From Streptomyces sp. NRRL F-5135 (GTDB lineage: Bacteria > Actinomycetota > Actinomycetes > Streptomycetales > Streptomycetaceae), in the NCBI RefSeq assembly GCF_000719775.1, contig NZ_JOHR01000019.1:116836-180835 (forward strand): 64,000 nucleotides of DNA, written 5' to 3'. A program made the translations under genes and the position numbers. Shown here piece by piece: positions 36,698-45,545 of this stretch. The notes beneath the pieces were generated by a model, which worked only from the letters and a program-made list of their open reading frames with translations, was not told where the DNA came from and did not search any database. Position 1 is the stretch's first letter. Every line of letters begins with the position of its first letter.

Positions 36698-38260
36698 GTG
36701 AGCGACACGACAACCACCGGCACGACCGGCACCTCCTCGCACGGCTCGGGACCCTTCATCGCGGCGATCGACCAGGGCACCACGTCCAGCCGCTGCATCG
36801 TCTTCGACCGGGACGGCCGCATCGTCTCCGTCGACCAGAAGGAGCATGAGCAGATCTTTCCCAGGCCCGGCTGGGTGGAACACGACGCCACCGAGATCTG
36901 GGCCAATGTCCAGGAGGTCGTGACCCGCGCCGTCGAGAAGGCCGGCATCACCTCCGCGGACGTCAAGGCCATCGGCATCACCAACCAGCGCGAGACCACG
37001 CTGCTGTGGGACAAGAACACCGGTGAGCCCGTCCACAACGCCATCGTCTGGCAGGACACCCGGACCAACGCGCTCTGCCGCGAGCTCGGCCGCAACGTCG
37101 GCCAGGACCGCTTCCGCCGTGAGACCGGCCTGCCGCTGGCCAGCTACTTCGCGGGGCCGAAGGCCCGCTGGCTGCTGGACAACGTGCCCGGGCTGCGCGA
37201 GCGCGCCGAACGCGGCGAGATCCTCTTCGGCACGATGGACTCGTGGGTCATCTGGAACCTCACCGGCGGCACCGACGGCGGCGTGCACGTCACGGACGTC
37301 ACCAACGCCTCCCGCACGATGCTGATGAACCTGCACACCCTCCAGTGGGACGCGAAGATCGCGGCCTCGATGGAGGTCCCGACCGCGATGCTGCCGGAGA
37401 TCCGGTCCTCCGCCGAGGTGTACGGCACCGCCAAGGGCGGCGTCCTGGACGGCATCCCGGTCGCCTCCGCGCTCGGTGACCAGCAGGCCGCGCTGTTCGG
37501 CCAGACCTGTTTCGCCGAGGGCGAGGCGAAGTCCACGTACGGCACCGGCACGTTCATGCTGATGAACACCGCCAACAAGCCGGTCAACTCCTACGCCGGC
37601 CTGCTGACGACGGTCGGCTACCGGATCGGCGACCAGGACGCGGTCTACGCCCTGGAGGGCTCCATCGCCGTCACCGGTTCGCTGGTGCAGTGGATGCGCG
37701 ACCAGATGGGCCTGATCAACTCCGCGGCCGAGATCGAGACCCTGGCGTCCTCGGTGGACGACAACGGCGGCGCGTACTTCGTGCCCGCCTTCTCCGGGCT
37801 CTTCGCCCCGCACTGGCGCCCCGACGCGCGCGGCGTCATCGCGGGCCTGACCAGCTACGTCACCAAGGCGCACATCGCCCGGGCGGTGCTGGAGGCCACG
37901 GCCTGGCAGACCCGTGAGATCAGTGACGCCATGACGAAGGACTCCGGGGTCGAGCTGACCTCGCTCAAGGTCGACGGCGGGATGACCTCCAACAACCTGC
38001 TGATGCAGACGCTCTCGGACGTCCTGGACGCGCCGGTGGTGCGCCCGATGGTCGCCGAGACCACCTGTCTCGGCGCCGCCTACGCGGCCGGCCTGGCCGT
38101 GGGCTTCTGGCCGGACACCGAGGCGCTGCGCGCCAACTGGCGCCGGGCCGCCGAGTGGACGCCCCGGATGGACCCGGCGACCCGGGACCGTGAGTACAAG
38201 AACTGGCTCAAGGCCGTCGAGCGCACCACGGGCTGGCTCGACGTCGACGACGACAGCTGA
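36698..38260 (+). CDS. glpK: Glycerol kinase
   Basis: FGGY-family kinase of 520 residues that converts glycerol to glycerol-3-phosphate with ATP. The phosphate loop [13 protein letters not shown], the glycerol site ([29 protein letters not shown]), and the second phosphate region ([31 protein letters not shown]) are intact. GTG start. A Thr/Gly-rich N-terminal extension of about 18 residues precedes the fold. It lies between glpF and glpD with short gaps. Confidence 0.96.
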   Translation: MSDTTTTGTTGTSSHGSGPFIAAIDQGTTSSRCIVFDRDGRIVSVDQKEHEQIFPRPGWVEHDATEIWANVQEVVTRAVEKAGITSADVKAIGITNQRETTLLWDKNTGEPVHNAIVWQDTRTNALCRELGRNVGQDRFRRETGLPLASYFAGPKARWLLDNVPGLRERAERGEILFGTMDSWVIWNLTGGTDGGVHVTDVTNASRTMLMNLHTLQWDAKIAASMEVPTAMLPEIRSSAEVYGTAKGGVLDGIPVASALGDQQAALFGQTCFAEGEAKSTYGTGTFMLMNTANKPVNSYAGLLTTVGYRIGDQDAVYALEGSIAVTGSLVQWMRDQMGLINSAAEIETLASSVDDNGGAYFVPAFSGLFAPHWRPDARGVIAGLTSYVTKAHIARAVLEATAWQTREISDAMTKDSGVELTSLKVDGGMTSNNLLMQTLSDVLDAPVVRPMVAETTCLGAAYAAGLAVGFWPDTEALRANWRRAAEWTPRMDPATRDREYKNWLKAVERTTGWLDVDDDS

Positions 38261-38323
38261 ACCACACCCAGCCCGGCCGGCCGCCCGAGCCGCGAGCCGG
38301 AGAGAGGCGAAGAGGAGTTAACG

Positions 38324-39934
38324 ATGAGCACCCTGCACGTCCCCGCTCTGGGGACCCACCCGGCCGGCGGTTTCCTGCCGAGCCGCGCCGAGACCCGGGA
38401 CCGGCTGTCCAACGCGGCATTCGACCTCCTGGTGATCGGCGGCGGCATCCTGGGCATCTCCACGGCCTGGCATGCCTCCCAGTCGGGTCTGCGGGTGGCC
38501 CTGGTCGACGCCGGTGACTTCGCCGGCGCCACCTCCTCCGCCTCCTCCAAGCTGCTCCACGGCGGTCTGCGCTACCTCCAGACCGGCGCGGTGAAGCTGG
38601 TCGCGGAGAACCACTTCGAGCGCCGTGCGGTCTCCCGGCAGGTGGCACCGCACCTGGCCAACCCGCTGACCTTCTATCTGCCGGTCTACAAGGGCGGCCC
38701 GCACGGCGCGGCCAAGCTCGGCGCGGGCGTCTTCGCCTACTCCGCGCTCTCCGCGTTCGGCGACGGCGTCGGCCATGTGATCAGCCCGGACAAGGCCCGG
38801 CGGGCCGTTCCCGAGCTGCGTACGGACGATCTGAAGGCCGTGGCCGTCTACGGCGACGACCAGATGAACGACGCGCGGATGGCGCTGATGACGGTCCGGG
38901 CCGCCGTCGAGTCCGGCGCGGTCGTCCTCAACCACGCCCAGGTCACCGGCCTGCGGTTCACCGGGGGCCGGGTGACCGGCGCCGACCTCGAGGACCGGGT
39001 GGACGGCACCGAGTTCGGGGTGGACGCCCGGCTCGTGCTGAACGCCACCGGTCCCTGGGTCGACCACCTGCGGAAGATGGAGAACCCGGACGCGGCACCC
39101 TCCATCCGGCTCTCCAAGGGGGCGCACCTGGTCCTCAAGCGCACCGCCCCCTGGCGGGCCGCGCTCGCCACCCCGATAGACAAGTACCGCATCACCTTCG
39201 CCCTCCCTTGGGAGGACATGCTGCTGCTGGGAACGACGGACGAGGAGTACGAGGGCGACCCGGCGGACCTCTCGGTCGACGAGAAGGACATCCGCCAGAT
39301 CCTCGACGAGGCGGCGTTCTCCGTACGGGACCAGCAGCTGGACCGGGACCTGATCACCTACGCGTTCGCCGGTCTGCGGGTGCTGCCCGGCGGGCCGGGC
39401 GACACCTCCAAGGCCAAGCGCGAGACCGTCGTGACCGAGGGCCGCGGCGGCATGCTCTCGGTCGCGGGCGGCAAGTGGACCACGTTCCGGCACATCGGCC
39501 GTACGGTCCTGAACAAGCTGGCGGCCCTGCCGGGGCACCCCCTCGGCCAGGGCATGGAACCCGTCTCCCGGCTGCCGAAGAAGCCGCCGCTGCCGGGCAT
39601 CGCCAGTCCGCGCGCGGTCGCCCACCGGCTGCTCGTCGACGGCGCGGGGCAGGGACCGGCCATGGCCTCCGACACCGCGCGGCACCTCGCCACCCACTAC
39701 GGCTCGCTCTCCTTCCACATCGCGCGGCTGGCGAACGAACGCCCCGAGCTCGCCGAGCGGATCCACCCGGACGCGCCGGAGATCTGGGCGCAGGTCGTCT
39801 ACGCCCGGGACCACGAATGGGCCGAGACGGCGGACGACGTGCTGCGCCGCCGTACGACGCTGACGATCCGCGGCCTGGCCACGGACGAGATCCGCGCCGG
39901 GGTCGAGGACGTCCTCGGCAAGCGGCCGGCCTGA
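38324..39934 (+). CDS. glpD: Aerobic glycerol-3-phosphate dehydrogenase
   Basis: FAD-dependent membrane-associated enzyme of 536 residues that oxidises glycerol-3-phosphate to dihydroxyacetone phosphate and feeds electrons to quinone. FAD-binding GGGILGISTAWHASQSGLRVALVDAGDFAGATSSASSKLLHGGLRYL at the N-terminus, a substrate region (RTAPWRAALATPIDKYRITFALPWEDMLLLGTTDEEYEG) and the C-terminal cap domain (HEWAETADDVLRRRTTLTIRG). AGAGGAG precedes the ATG. It ends the glp operon, followed by a strong terminator. Confidence 0.96.
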   Translation: MSTLHVPALGTHPAGGFLPSRAETRDRLSNAAFDLLVIGGGILGISTAWHASQSGLRVALVDAGDFAGATSSASSKLLHGGLRYLQTGAVKLVAENHFERRAVSRQVAPHLANPLTFYLPVYKGGPHGAAKLGAGVFAYSALSAFGDGVGHVISPDKARRAVPELRTDDLKAVAVYGDDQMNDARMALMTVRAAVESGAVVLNHAQVTGLRFTGGRVTGADLEDRVDGTEFGVDARLVLNATGPWVDHLRKMENPDAAPSIRLSKGAHLVLKRTAPWRAALATPIDKYRITFALPWEDMLLLGTTDEEYEGDPADLSVDEKDIRQILDEAAFSVRDQQLDRDLITYAFAGLRVLPGGPGDTSKAKRETVVTEGRGGMLSVAGGKWTTFRHIGRTVLNKLAALPGHPLGQGMEPVSRLPKKPPLPGIASPRAVAHRLLVDGAGQGPAMASDTARHLATHYGSLSFHIARLANERPELAERIHPDAPEIWAQVVYARDHEWAETADDVLRRRTTLTIRGLATDEIRAGVEDVLGKRPA

Positions 39935-39955
39935 TCTCCGGACGCCGCGCACAGG

Positions 39956-39993
39956 GCGCTCCCCCGGACCGTACGGGCCGTCCGGGGGAGCGC
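39956..39993. terminator. 14-bp hairpin terminator of the glp operon
   Basis: GCGCTCCCCCGGAC (39956-39969) is perfectly complementary to 39980-39993 with a 10-nt loop, 21 bp after the glpD stop. Confidence 0.88.
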
Positions 39994-40016
39994 CGCCGCG
40001 CACCTGCCCCAGCGCG

Positions 40017-40041
40017 CATAATGGGCCGATACATCGGATGT
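40017..40041 (+). promoter_or_regulatory. Promoter and operator of the FadR-type regulator
   Basis: CATAAT (40017-40022) fits a -10 box. Directly after it ATACATCGGATGT (40029-40041) contains the palindrome ACATC-G-GATGT. The 12-mer ATACATCGGATG recurs exactly, on the minus strand, at the head of the fuconate operon (46984-46995). This supports autoregulation and control of that operon by the protein encoded here. Confidence 0.65.
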
Positions 40042-40055
40042 GCGGAGGGGTCGCC

Positions 40056-40727
40056 ATGGCTGTCACCGACGAGGCCATCGAGAAGATCAAGGGGATGATC
40101 GTCTCCGGCGCGCTGCGCCCGGGTGACCGGCTGCCCAAGGAGAGCGAACTCGCCGCCGAGCTGGGGCTGTCGCGCAACTCGCTGCGCGAGGCGGTGCGGG
40201 CGCTGTCGCTCATCCGCATCCTCGACGTACGGCAGGGGGACGGTACGTACGTCACCAGCCTCGATCCCCAGCTCCTGCTGGAGGCGCTGAGCTTCGTCGT
40301 GGACTTCCACCGCGACGACACCGTGCTGGAGTTCCTCGCCGTCCGCCGCATCCTGGAGCCCGCCGCGACGGCCATGGCGAGCAGCCGCGTCACCGATGCC
40401 GAACTGGACGCGCTCGAAGCCCAGTTGGACGCGCTCGGCCCGGACCCTTCGGTGGAGCAGCTCGTCGCGGCCGACCTGGAGTTCCACCACGGCATCGTCT
40501 CCGCGTCGGGCAACTCGGTGCTGTGCTCCCTGCTGGACGGGCTCTCCGGGCCGACCACCCGGGCCCGTATCTGGCGCGGGCTGACCCAGCGGGACGCGGT
40601 CAGCCGTACGCTCCACGAGCACCGGGCGATCCTCTCCGCGCTCCGGGACCGGGACGCGGAGGCGGCCAGGTCCTGGGCCACGGTCCATATCGCGAGCGTG
40701 GAGATGTGGCTGCGCTCCACGCTGTGA
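40056..40727 (+). CDS. FadR-subfamily GntR transcriptional regulator
   Basis: Regulator of 223 residues. The N-terminal GntR winged helix reads KIKGMIVSGALRPGDRLPKESELAAELGLSRNSLREAVRALSLIRILDVRQGDGTYV. The C-terminal helical FCD domain carries the metal-binding histidines in ADLEFHHGIVSASGN and TLHEHRAILSALRDRD. The ATG at 40056 has GGAGGGG upstream. It is convergent with the sugar-acid operon and shares an identical 12-bp operator-like sequence with that operon's promoter. FCD regulators usually sense small organic acids, so fuconate or its keto-deoxy product is a natural effector guess. Confidence 0.92.
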   Translation: MAVTDEAIEKIKGMIVSGALRPGDRLPKESELAAELGLSRNSLREAVRALSLIRILDVRQGDGTYVTSLDPQLLLEALSFVVDFHRDDTVLEFLAVRRILEPAATAMASSRVTDAELDALEAQLDALGPDPSVEQLVAADLEFHHGIVSASGNSVLCSLLDGLSGPTTRARIWRGLTQRDAVSRTLHEHRAILSALRDRDAEAARSWATVHIASVEMWLRSTL

Positions 40728-40802
40728 GCCGTGCACGACGCCTGTACGCCGTGCGCGGTGTGCCGGAGGGCCCGTCAGGTGACGTCACACCCGTCAGCCG
40801 CG

Positions 40803-41831
40803 TCAGTCCTGCTTCTCGCCGCTCGCGAAGCGCGAGATGACCAGGGCGAGGATGATGATCGCGCCGTTGAGGAACTGGTTCCACAGCGCCGGCACGCCTC
40901 CCAGCGTCATCACGTTCACCACCAGCTGGAGGGTCAGCACCCCGGTGAGCGCGCCGAAGAGCGTGCCGCGTCCGCCCTTGAGGCTGATCCCGCCGATGAC
41001 GGCGGCGGCGAAGACCTGGAAGATCCAGCCGTTGCCCTGGGTGGCCGCGACCGAGCCGTAGTGGCCGGTGTAGAGGATGCCCGCGAAGGCCGCGAGCAGT
41101 CCGCCGACGGCGAGGACGGTCCAGGTGACGCGGTCCACCCGGATCCCGGCCGCGCGCGCCGCCTCCGGGTTGCCGCCGATGGCGTACAGCGCGCGGCCGT
41201 GCCGCAGCCAGGCCAGCGCCGCGCCGCCGAGCGCGAACAGCGCCAGACAGATCCACACGGCGGCCGGGACGCCCAGCCAGTCGGTCTTGCCGAGGTAGCG
41301 GAAGGACTCCGGCACACCGGTGATCGACTTGCCCTCGGTGATACCGATGTGCAGGCCGCGCAGCATGGTGAGCATGCCGAGGGTGGCGATGAAGCCGTTG
41401 ACCCGCAGCTTGAGCATCAGGAAGCCGTTGGCGAGGCCGATGACCACGCCGACGAGCAGGCAGGCGGGTATCGCCAGCCAGACCGGCAGCAGGTCGAGCC
41501 CGGCGAACCGGCCGCCCTCCGTGGGCAGTACCAGCCACATGGCGACGACCGGCGCGATACCGATGGTCGATTCCAGGGACAGGTCCATCCGTCCGCAGAT
41601 CAGGATCAGCGCCTGGCCCAGCACCAGCAGGCTCAGCTCCGAGGACTGCTGGACGACGCTGATCAGGTTGTCGGCGGTGAGGAACACCGGCGAGACGATG
41701 AAGCCGATCACCATCAGCACCAGGATCACCGGGACCAGGGAGAAGTCGCTCCACCGGATGGCCCGCACCCGGCTCCGCGGGGCCGCGCGCTCCGCGGCGC
41801 CCGCCGTCGGCGGCTGTACGGTCTGTGTCAT
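40803..41831 (-). CDS. Sugar ABC transporter permease (RbsC-like)
   Basis: Inner membrane permease of 342 residues in the branched-chain/ribose importer family. Eight to ten hydrophobic helices and the family marker SSELSLLVLGQALILICGRMDLSLESTIG, plus GLANGFLMLKLRVNGFIATLGMLTMLRGL and VFAAAVIGGISLKGGRGTLFGALTG, the loop that contacts the ATPase. It overlaps the ATPase gene by 4 bp (ATGA), so translation is coupled. Last gene of the operon. Substrate inferred from the neighbouring fuconate dehydratase, probably L-fucose or a related sugar or acid. Confidence 0.93.
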   Translation of the reverse strand: MTQTVQPPTAGAAERAAPRSRVRAIRWSDFSLVPVILVLMVIGFIVSPVFLTADNLISVVQQSSELSLLVLGQALILICGRMDLSLESTIGIAPVVAMWLVLPTEGGRFAGLDLLPVWLAIPACLLVGVVIGLANGFLMLKLRVNGFIATLGMLTMLRGLHIGITEGKSITGVPESFRYLGKTDWLGVPAAVWICLALFALGGAALAWLRHGRALYAIGGNPEAARAAGIRVDRVTWTVLAVGGLLAAFAGILYTGHYGSVAATQGNGWIFQVFAAAVIGGISLKGGRGTLFGALTGVLTLQLVVNVMTLGGVPALWNQFLNGAIIILALVISRFASGEKQD

Positions 41832-43585
41832 TCCCGCTCCCCCACACCTTCCATCGCGGCGACCAGTTCCCGGTCGCTCCAGCCGCTCCCGAACGTTGCC
41901 ACCACCCGCCCGTGGAAGAGGGCGAGCACCCGGTCGCACACCCGCAGATCGTCCAGCTCGTCCGAGACGATCACGGCCGCGCGGCCCTCGTCCGCGACCC
42001 GGCGCACGACGCCGAGCAGCGCGTTCTTCGAGGTGACGTCCACCCCCGCGGTGGGCCGCAGGGCCACCAGCACCGCCGGCCCACGGGCCAGCGCGCGGGC
42101 GACGACGACCTTCTGCTGGTTGCCGCCCGACAGTCCGGAGACCGGCTGCTCGGGCCCCCGGGTCTTGATGTCCAGCGATTCGATCATGCCCTGGGCGAAC
42201 TCCCTGGTACGGGACGGCAGTACGGCCCCCCAGCGGCCGAGCTGGTCGGTCACGGTGAGCGTGGCGTTCTCCGCGACGCTGCGGTCGGCGACCAGCCCCT
42301 GGCGGTGCCGGTCCTCGGGGACGTAGCCGATGCCGGCGTCCAGGGCGTGCGGGACGCTGCCGGACCGGACCGGGCGTCCGCGCACGGCGATCCGGCCGGA
42401 TGTCGCCGCGCGCATCCCGACGAGGGTCTCGCCCAGCGCGGTGGTGCCGCTGGCGGCGGCCCCGGCGAGGCCGAGCACCTCGCCGGGCCGCACGGCGAGG
42501 TCGAGAGCCTCGAACTCCCCGTCGAGCGCGAGGGCTTCGGCGGTCAGGACGGGCTCGGCGCGGCCGGCGGACGACCCGCCGGCCGCGCGGTCCGGGGCGG
42601 TACCGTGCGCGGGCCCCGGACGGGAACCGGGTACGGCCTCCGGTACGAGGCCGGGCGCGGGAGCCGACGCGGATTCCGCCCCCGCGGGCTTCGCGTGCCA
42701 GGTCCCGGCCGCCCCGGCGGACTCCCCCGTCATCGCCGCCACCAGGTCCGCCTTGGGCAGTCCCGCCACGGGGGCGGTCAGCACGTGGCGGGCGTCCCGG
42801 TAGACGGTGACGGTCGTGCACAGCTCGTACACCTCCTGGAGGTGGTGGGAGATGAACAGGAACGCCACCCCCTGCTCGCGCAGTTCGCGGAGCTTGTCGA
42901 ACAGCCGCTGGATCCCGCGCGCGTCGAGCTGTGCCGTGGGCTCGTCCAGGACGATCAGCCGGGCACCGAAGGACAGCGCCCGCGCGATCTCCATGAACTG
43001 CCGGTGTTCGACGGGCAGGTCCTTCGCGCGGGTGTCCGGGTCGACCTCGACGCCGTACTCCGCGAGCAGGTCCCGCGCGCGCCGGCGCAGCCCCCGCCAG
43101 TTGATCAGGCGGCGGCCGCGGTCGAGCCCGTAGTCCCCCAGGAAGAGGTTCTCGGCGACGGTCAGGTCGGGGACCGCCATGGACTTCTGGTGGACGCAGG
43201 CGATCCGGGAGCGCCAGGCCCCGGTGTCACCGAAGGCGGGGGCGGGATCGCCGTCGAAGGTGACCTCACCCGCATCCGGCCGGTGCAGTCCGGTGACCAC
43301 TCCGACCAGGGTCGACTTGCCCGCGCCGTTACGGCCCACGAGCGCGTGGGACTCGCCGGGCCGGACCGTGAGCCGTACCTCGTCGAGGGCCAGGGTGGGG
43401 CCGAAGCGTTTGACGATGCCCTCCGCCCGGAGCGCTGCCGGGGCCGACGCGTGCCGGTCCCGGTGCCCGGCCCGCCCGGCGGGTGCGTGCGCGGGCGGGT
43501 GTGCGTGTGCCTCGTCGTGTGCGTGTGCCTCGTCGTGCGCGTGCGCCTCGTCGTGCGCGTGCCCGTCGGCTCGTGCGGCATCCAT
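41828..43585 (-). CDS. Sugar ABC importer ATPase, two ATP-binding domains, second degenerate
   Basis: RbsA/MglA-type ATPase of 585 residues. The first cassette is intact (Walker A GRNGAGKST with Lys90, Walker B VLDEPTAQ). The second keeps LSGGNQQK but has GAAASGTT (375-382) in place of Walker A and ALRPTAG (Leu509, Arg510 at the usual Asp-Glu) in place of Walker B. Loss of the Walker A Lys in domain 2 is common in this family; loss of Walker B is not. The N-terminus carries three HAHDEA repeats within a His-rich stretch (9-46), and about 50 low-complexity Ala/Pro residues link the domains. Confidence 0.9.
   Translation of the reverse strand: MDAARADGHAHDEAHAHDEAHAHDEAHAHPPAHAPAGRAGHRDRHASAPAALRAEGIVKRFGPTLALDEVRLTVRPGESHALVGRNGAGKSTLVGVVTGLHRPDAGEVTFDGDPAPAFGDTGAWRSRIACVHQKSMAVPDLTVAENLFLGDYGLDRGRRLINWRGLRRRARDLLAEYGVEVDPDTRAKDLPVEHRQFMEIARALSFGARLIVLDEPTAQLDARGIQRLFDKLRELREQGVAFLFISHHLQEVYELCTTVTVYRDARHVLTAPVAGLPKADLVAAMTGESAGAAGTWHAKPAGAESASAPAPGLVPEAVPGSRPGPAHGTAPDRAAGGSSAGRAEPVLTAEALALDGEFEALDLAVRPGEVLGLAGAAASGTTALGETLVGMRAATSGRIAVRGRPVRSGSVPHALDAGIGYVPEDRHRQGLVADRSVAENATLTVTDQLGRWGAVLPSRTREFAQGMIESLDIKTRGPEQPVSGLSGGNQQKVVVARALARGPAVLVALRPTAGVDVTSKNALLGVVRRVADEGRAAVIVSDELDDLRVCDRVLALFHGRVVATFGSGWSDRELVAAMEGVGERE
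43499..43570. repeat. 18-bp tandem repeat encoding the His-rich N-terminus of the ATPase
   Basis: Four 18-bp units (43499-43516, 43517-43534, 43535-43552, 43553-43570) encode three HAHDEA units, with the boundary unit diverged. Codon differences between units are few, suggesting recent slippage. Confidence 0.7.
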
Positions 43586-43592
43586 GATCTGA

Positions 43593-44684
43593 TCAGCTCT
43601 TCTTTTCCAGCTGATTGGCCCAGAGCCCCGGATCGTCCACGTTGTCCTTGGTCACCAAGGGTGCGGGCAGCTGGTCCTCGAAGCCGCCCGGGATCTTGAT
43701 GACGGTGGAGTCGTGGTCGGTCGGCCCGGTCTTCGGTGTCTCGCCCGCCAGCGCCCGCTTCGCGTAGTACAGCGCGTACTTGGCGTAGAGGTCGGCGGGC
43801 TGGGAGACGGTGGCGTCGATCTTGCCCGCCCGGATGGCGTCCAGTTCCTCGGGGATGCCGTCGTTGGAGACGATCGTGATGTGGCCCGGGGTGCCGGGTG
43901 CCTTGAGCAGTTTCTTCTGCTCCAGCAGCGCCAGGGTGGGCTGCAGGAACACTCCGCCGGCCTGCATGTAGATCCCGCCCAGGTCGGGGTGGGCGGCGAG
44001 CGTCGACTGGAGCTTGGCCGAGGCGACGTCGCCCTTCCAGTCGGTGGCCAGCTCGAAGACCGTGATGCCGGGGAACTCGCGCCGCATGCAGGACTTGAAC
44101 GCCTCGGACCGGTCCCGGCCGTTGATGGAGGACAGGTCGCCCTGGAACTCGGCGACCTTGCCCTTGCCCTTGAGCTGCTCGCCCAGGTACGCGCACGCCT
44201 TCTCGCCGTACGCGCGGTTGTCGGCCCGTACGACCATGTAGACATCGCCCTGGTCGGGGCGGGTGTCCACGGAGACGACCGGGATCTTCCGCTCCTTCAG
44301 CGTGCGGAGCGTCTCGGTGATGGCGCCGGTGTCCTGCGGGGCCATGATGACGGCCTTGGCCCCCTGGTCGGTGAAGACCTGGACGTTGGAGACGAGCTTG
44401 CCGATGTCGTTCTGCGAGTTGGTCAGGGGAAGGGCCCCGACCTCGCCGTCCTCGACACCCTTCTCGATGTAGTTCTGGTACGAGTTCCAGAAGTCGCTGT
44501 CGCTGCGGGGCAGGTCGATGCCGACCTTGCCGCCACCGGCCGCGCCGGCGCCGTGGTCCCGGTTACAGCTTGCCAGGGCCATGACAGCGAGGAGCGCCGC
44601 ACACGCCGCGACGCTCGTCGTGCGGACCCTCGTCGTGCGGACCCTTCGCCGCCCGAAGTGGTGTGCCGTGGAGGTGCCGTGCAT
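43593..44684 (-). CDS. Sugar-binding lipoprotein of the ABC importer
   Basis: Periplasmic-binding-protein fold of the LacI/ribose-binding type, 363 residues. The signal peptide has a long Arg-rich n-region and lipobox LASC (Cys40). The core shows VGIDLPRSDSDFWNSYQNYIEKGVE, SNVQVFTDQGAKAVIMAPQDT, IPVVSVDTRPDQGDVYMVVRADNRAYGEKACAYL and IVSNDGIPEELDAIRAGKIDATVSQPADLYAKYAL. An unusual feature is paired cysteines (ACAYL, SCMRREF). It lies 7 bp upstream of the ATPase gene. Substrate probably L-fucose or a related deoxysugar, inferred from the catabolic genes in the operon. Confidence 0.92.
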   Translation of the reverse strand: MHGTSTAHHFGRRRVRTTRVRTTSVAACAALLAVMALASCNRDHGAGAAGGGKVGIDLPRSDSDFWNSYQNYIEKGVEDGEVGALPLTNSQNDIGKLVSNVQVFTDQGAKAVIMAPQDTGAITETLRTLKERKIPVVSVDTRPDQGDVYMVVRADNRAYGEKACAYLGEQLKGKGKVAEFQGDLSSINGRDRSEAFKSCMRREFPGITVFELATDWKGDVASAKLQSTLAAHPDLGGIYMQAGGVFLQPTLALLEQKKLLKAPGTPGHITIVSNDGIPEELDAIRAGKIDATVSQPADLYAKYALYYAKRALAGETPKTGPTDHDSTVIKIPGGFEDQLPAPLVTKDNVDDPGLWANQLEKKS

Positions 44685-44768
44685 GGATGTCCCGTCCTTT
44701 GCGTCCCTGGGGAGTGAGTACGGGCCGGGGTCCTGGCCCGGGGCCCGGGCGGCGGCCCGGGAGTGCGA

Positions 44769-45545
44769 TCAGGTGGCGGGGCGCAGGCGCAGGCCCTGCA
44801 TCCCGCCGTCGACGGCGAGCGACGTGCCCGTGACGGCGGCAGCGGCCGGGCCGGCGAGGTAGACGACGGCGGCGGCGACCTCGTCCGCGCCGACCAGCCG
44901 TCCGGTGGGCTGGCGCGCTTCGAGGGCGGCGCGTTCGGCCGCCGGGTCCTGGGCCTGGTCGAGCAGTCGTCCGACCCAGGGCGTGTCGGCGGTACCGGGG
45001 TTGACGCAGTTGACGCGGATTCCCTCGCGGACGTGGTCGGCGGCCATGGCCAGGGTCAGCGACAGGACCGCGCCCTTGCTGGCGCTGTAGAGCGCGCGCT
45101 GCGGCAGCCCGGCGGTGGCCGCGATGGAGCAGGTCTGGGTGATCGAGACGCAGCCGGGCCGCTCCGGGGCCGCGCGGCGCAGATGGGGCAGGGCGTGCCG
45201 GGCGGTGCGGGCCATGCCGAGGACGTTGATGTCGAGGACCCGCCGCCACTCGTCGTCGGGGTTGTCCTCGACCGTGCCGACGGCGCCGACACCGGCGTTG
45301 GAGACGACGGTGTGCAGCCCCCCGAACTCGGCCGCCGCCGCGTCCACCGCCTCCCGTACCGCCGCGTCGTCCGTCACGTCCGCCGTCAGGGCCAGCGTCC
45401 CGGCGGGCGCGCCCGCGGTGTCCCGGTCCAGCACGGCGACGCGGGCGCCCCGCCGGAGCAGCAGGGCGGCGACGGCCGCGCCGATGCCGGACGCGCCGCC
45501 GGTCACCAGGGCGCCGAGCCCCTCGAAGTCCCGTATGTCCGTCAT
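44769..45545 (-). CDS. Short-chain dehydrogenase/reductase of the fuconate cassette
   Basis: NAD(P)-dependent SDR of 258 residues. Cofactor motif TGGASGIG, an acidic residue after the second strand (VLDRD) favouring NAD, NAG motif SNAGVGAVG, and the catalytic S-Y-K ([19 protein letters not shown]). It starts by ATGA overlap with the fuconate dehydratase stop. In known L-fucose oxidation pathways an SDR acts either as the fucose dehydrogenase or as the 2-keto-3-deoxy-L-fuconate dehydrogenase. The second is more likely here because the gene follows the dehydratase, but this is inference. Confidence 0.9.
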   Translation of the reverse strand: MTDIRDFEGLGALVTGGASGIGAAVAALLLRRGARVAVLDRDTAGAPAGTLALTADVTDDAAVREAVDAAAAEFGGLHTVVSNAGVGAVGTVEDNPDDEWRRVLDINVLGMARTARHALPHLRRAAPERPGCVSITQTCSIAATAGLPQRALYSASKGAVLSLTLAMAADHVREGIRVNCVNPGTADTPWVGRLLDQAQDPAAERAALEARQPTGRLVGADEVAAAVVYLAGPAAAAVTGTSLAVDGGMQGLRLRPAT

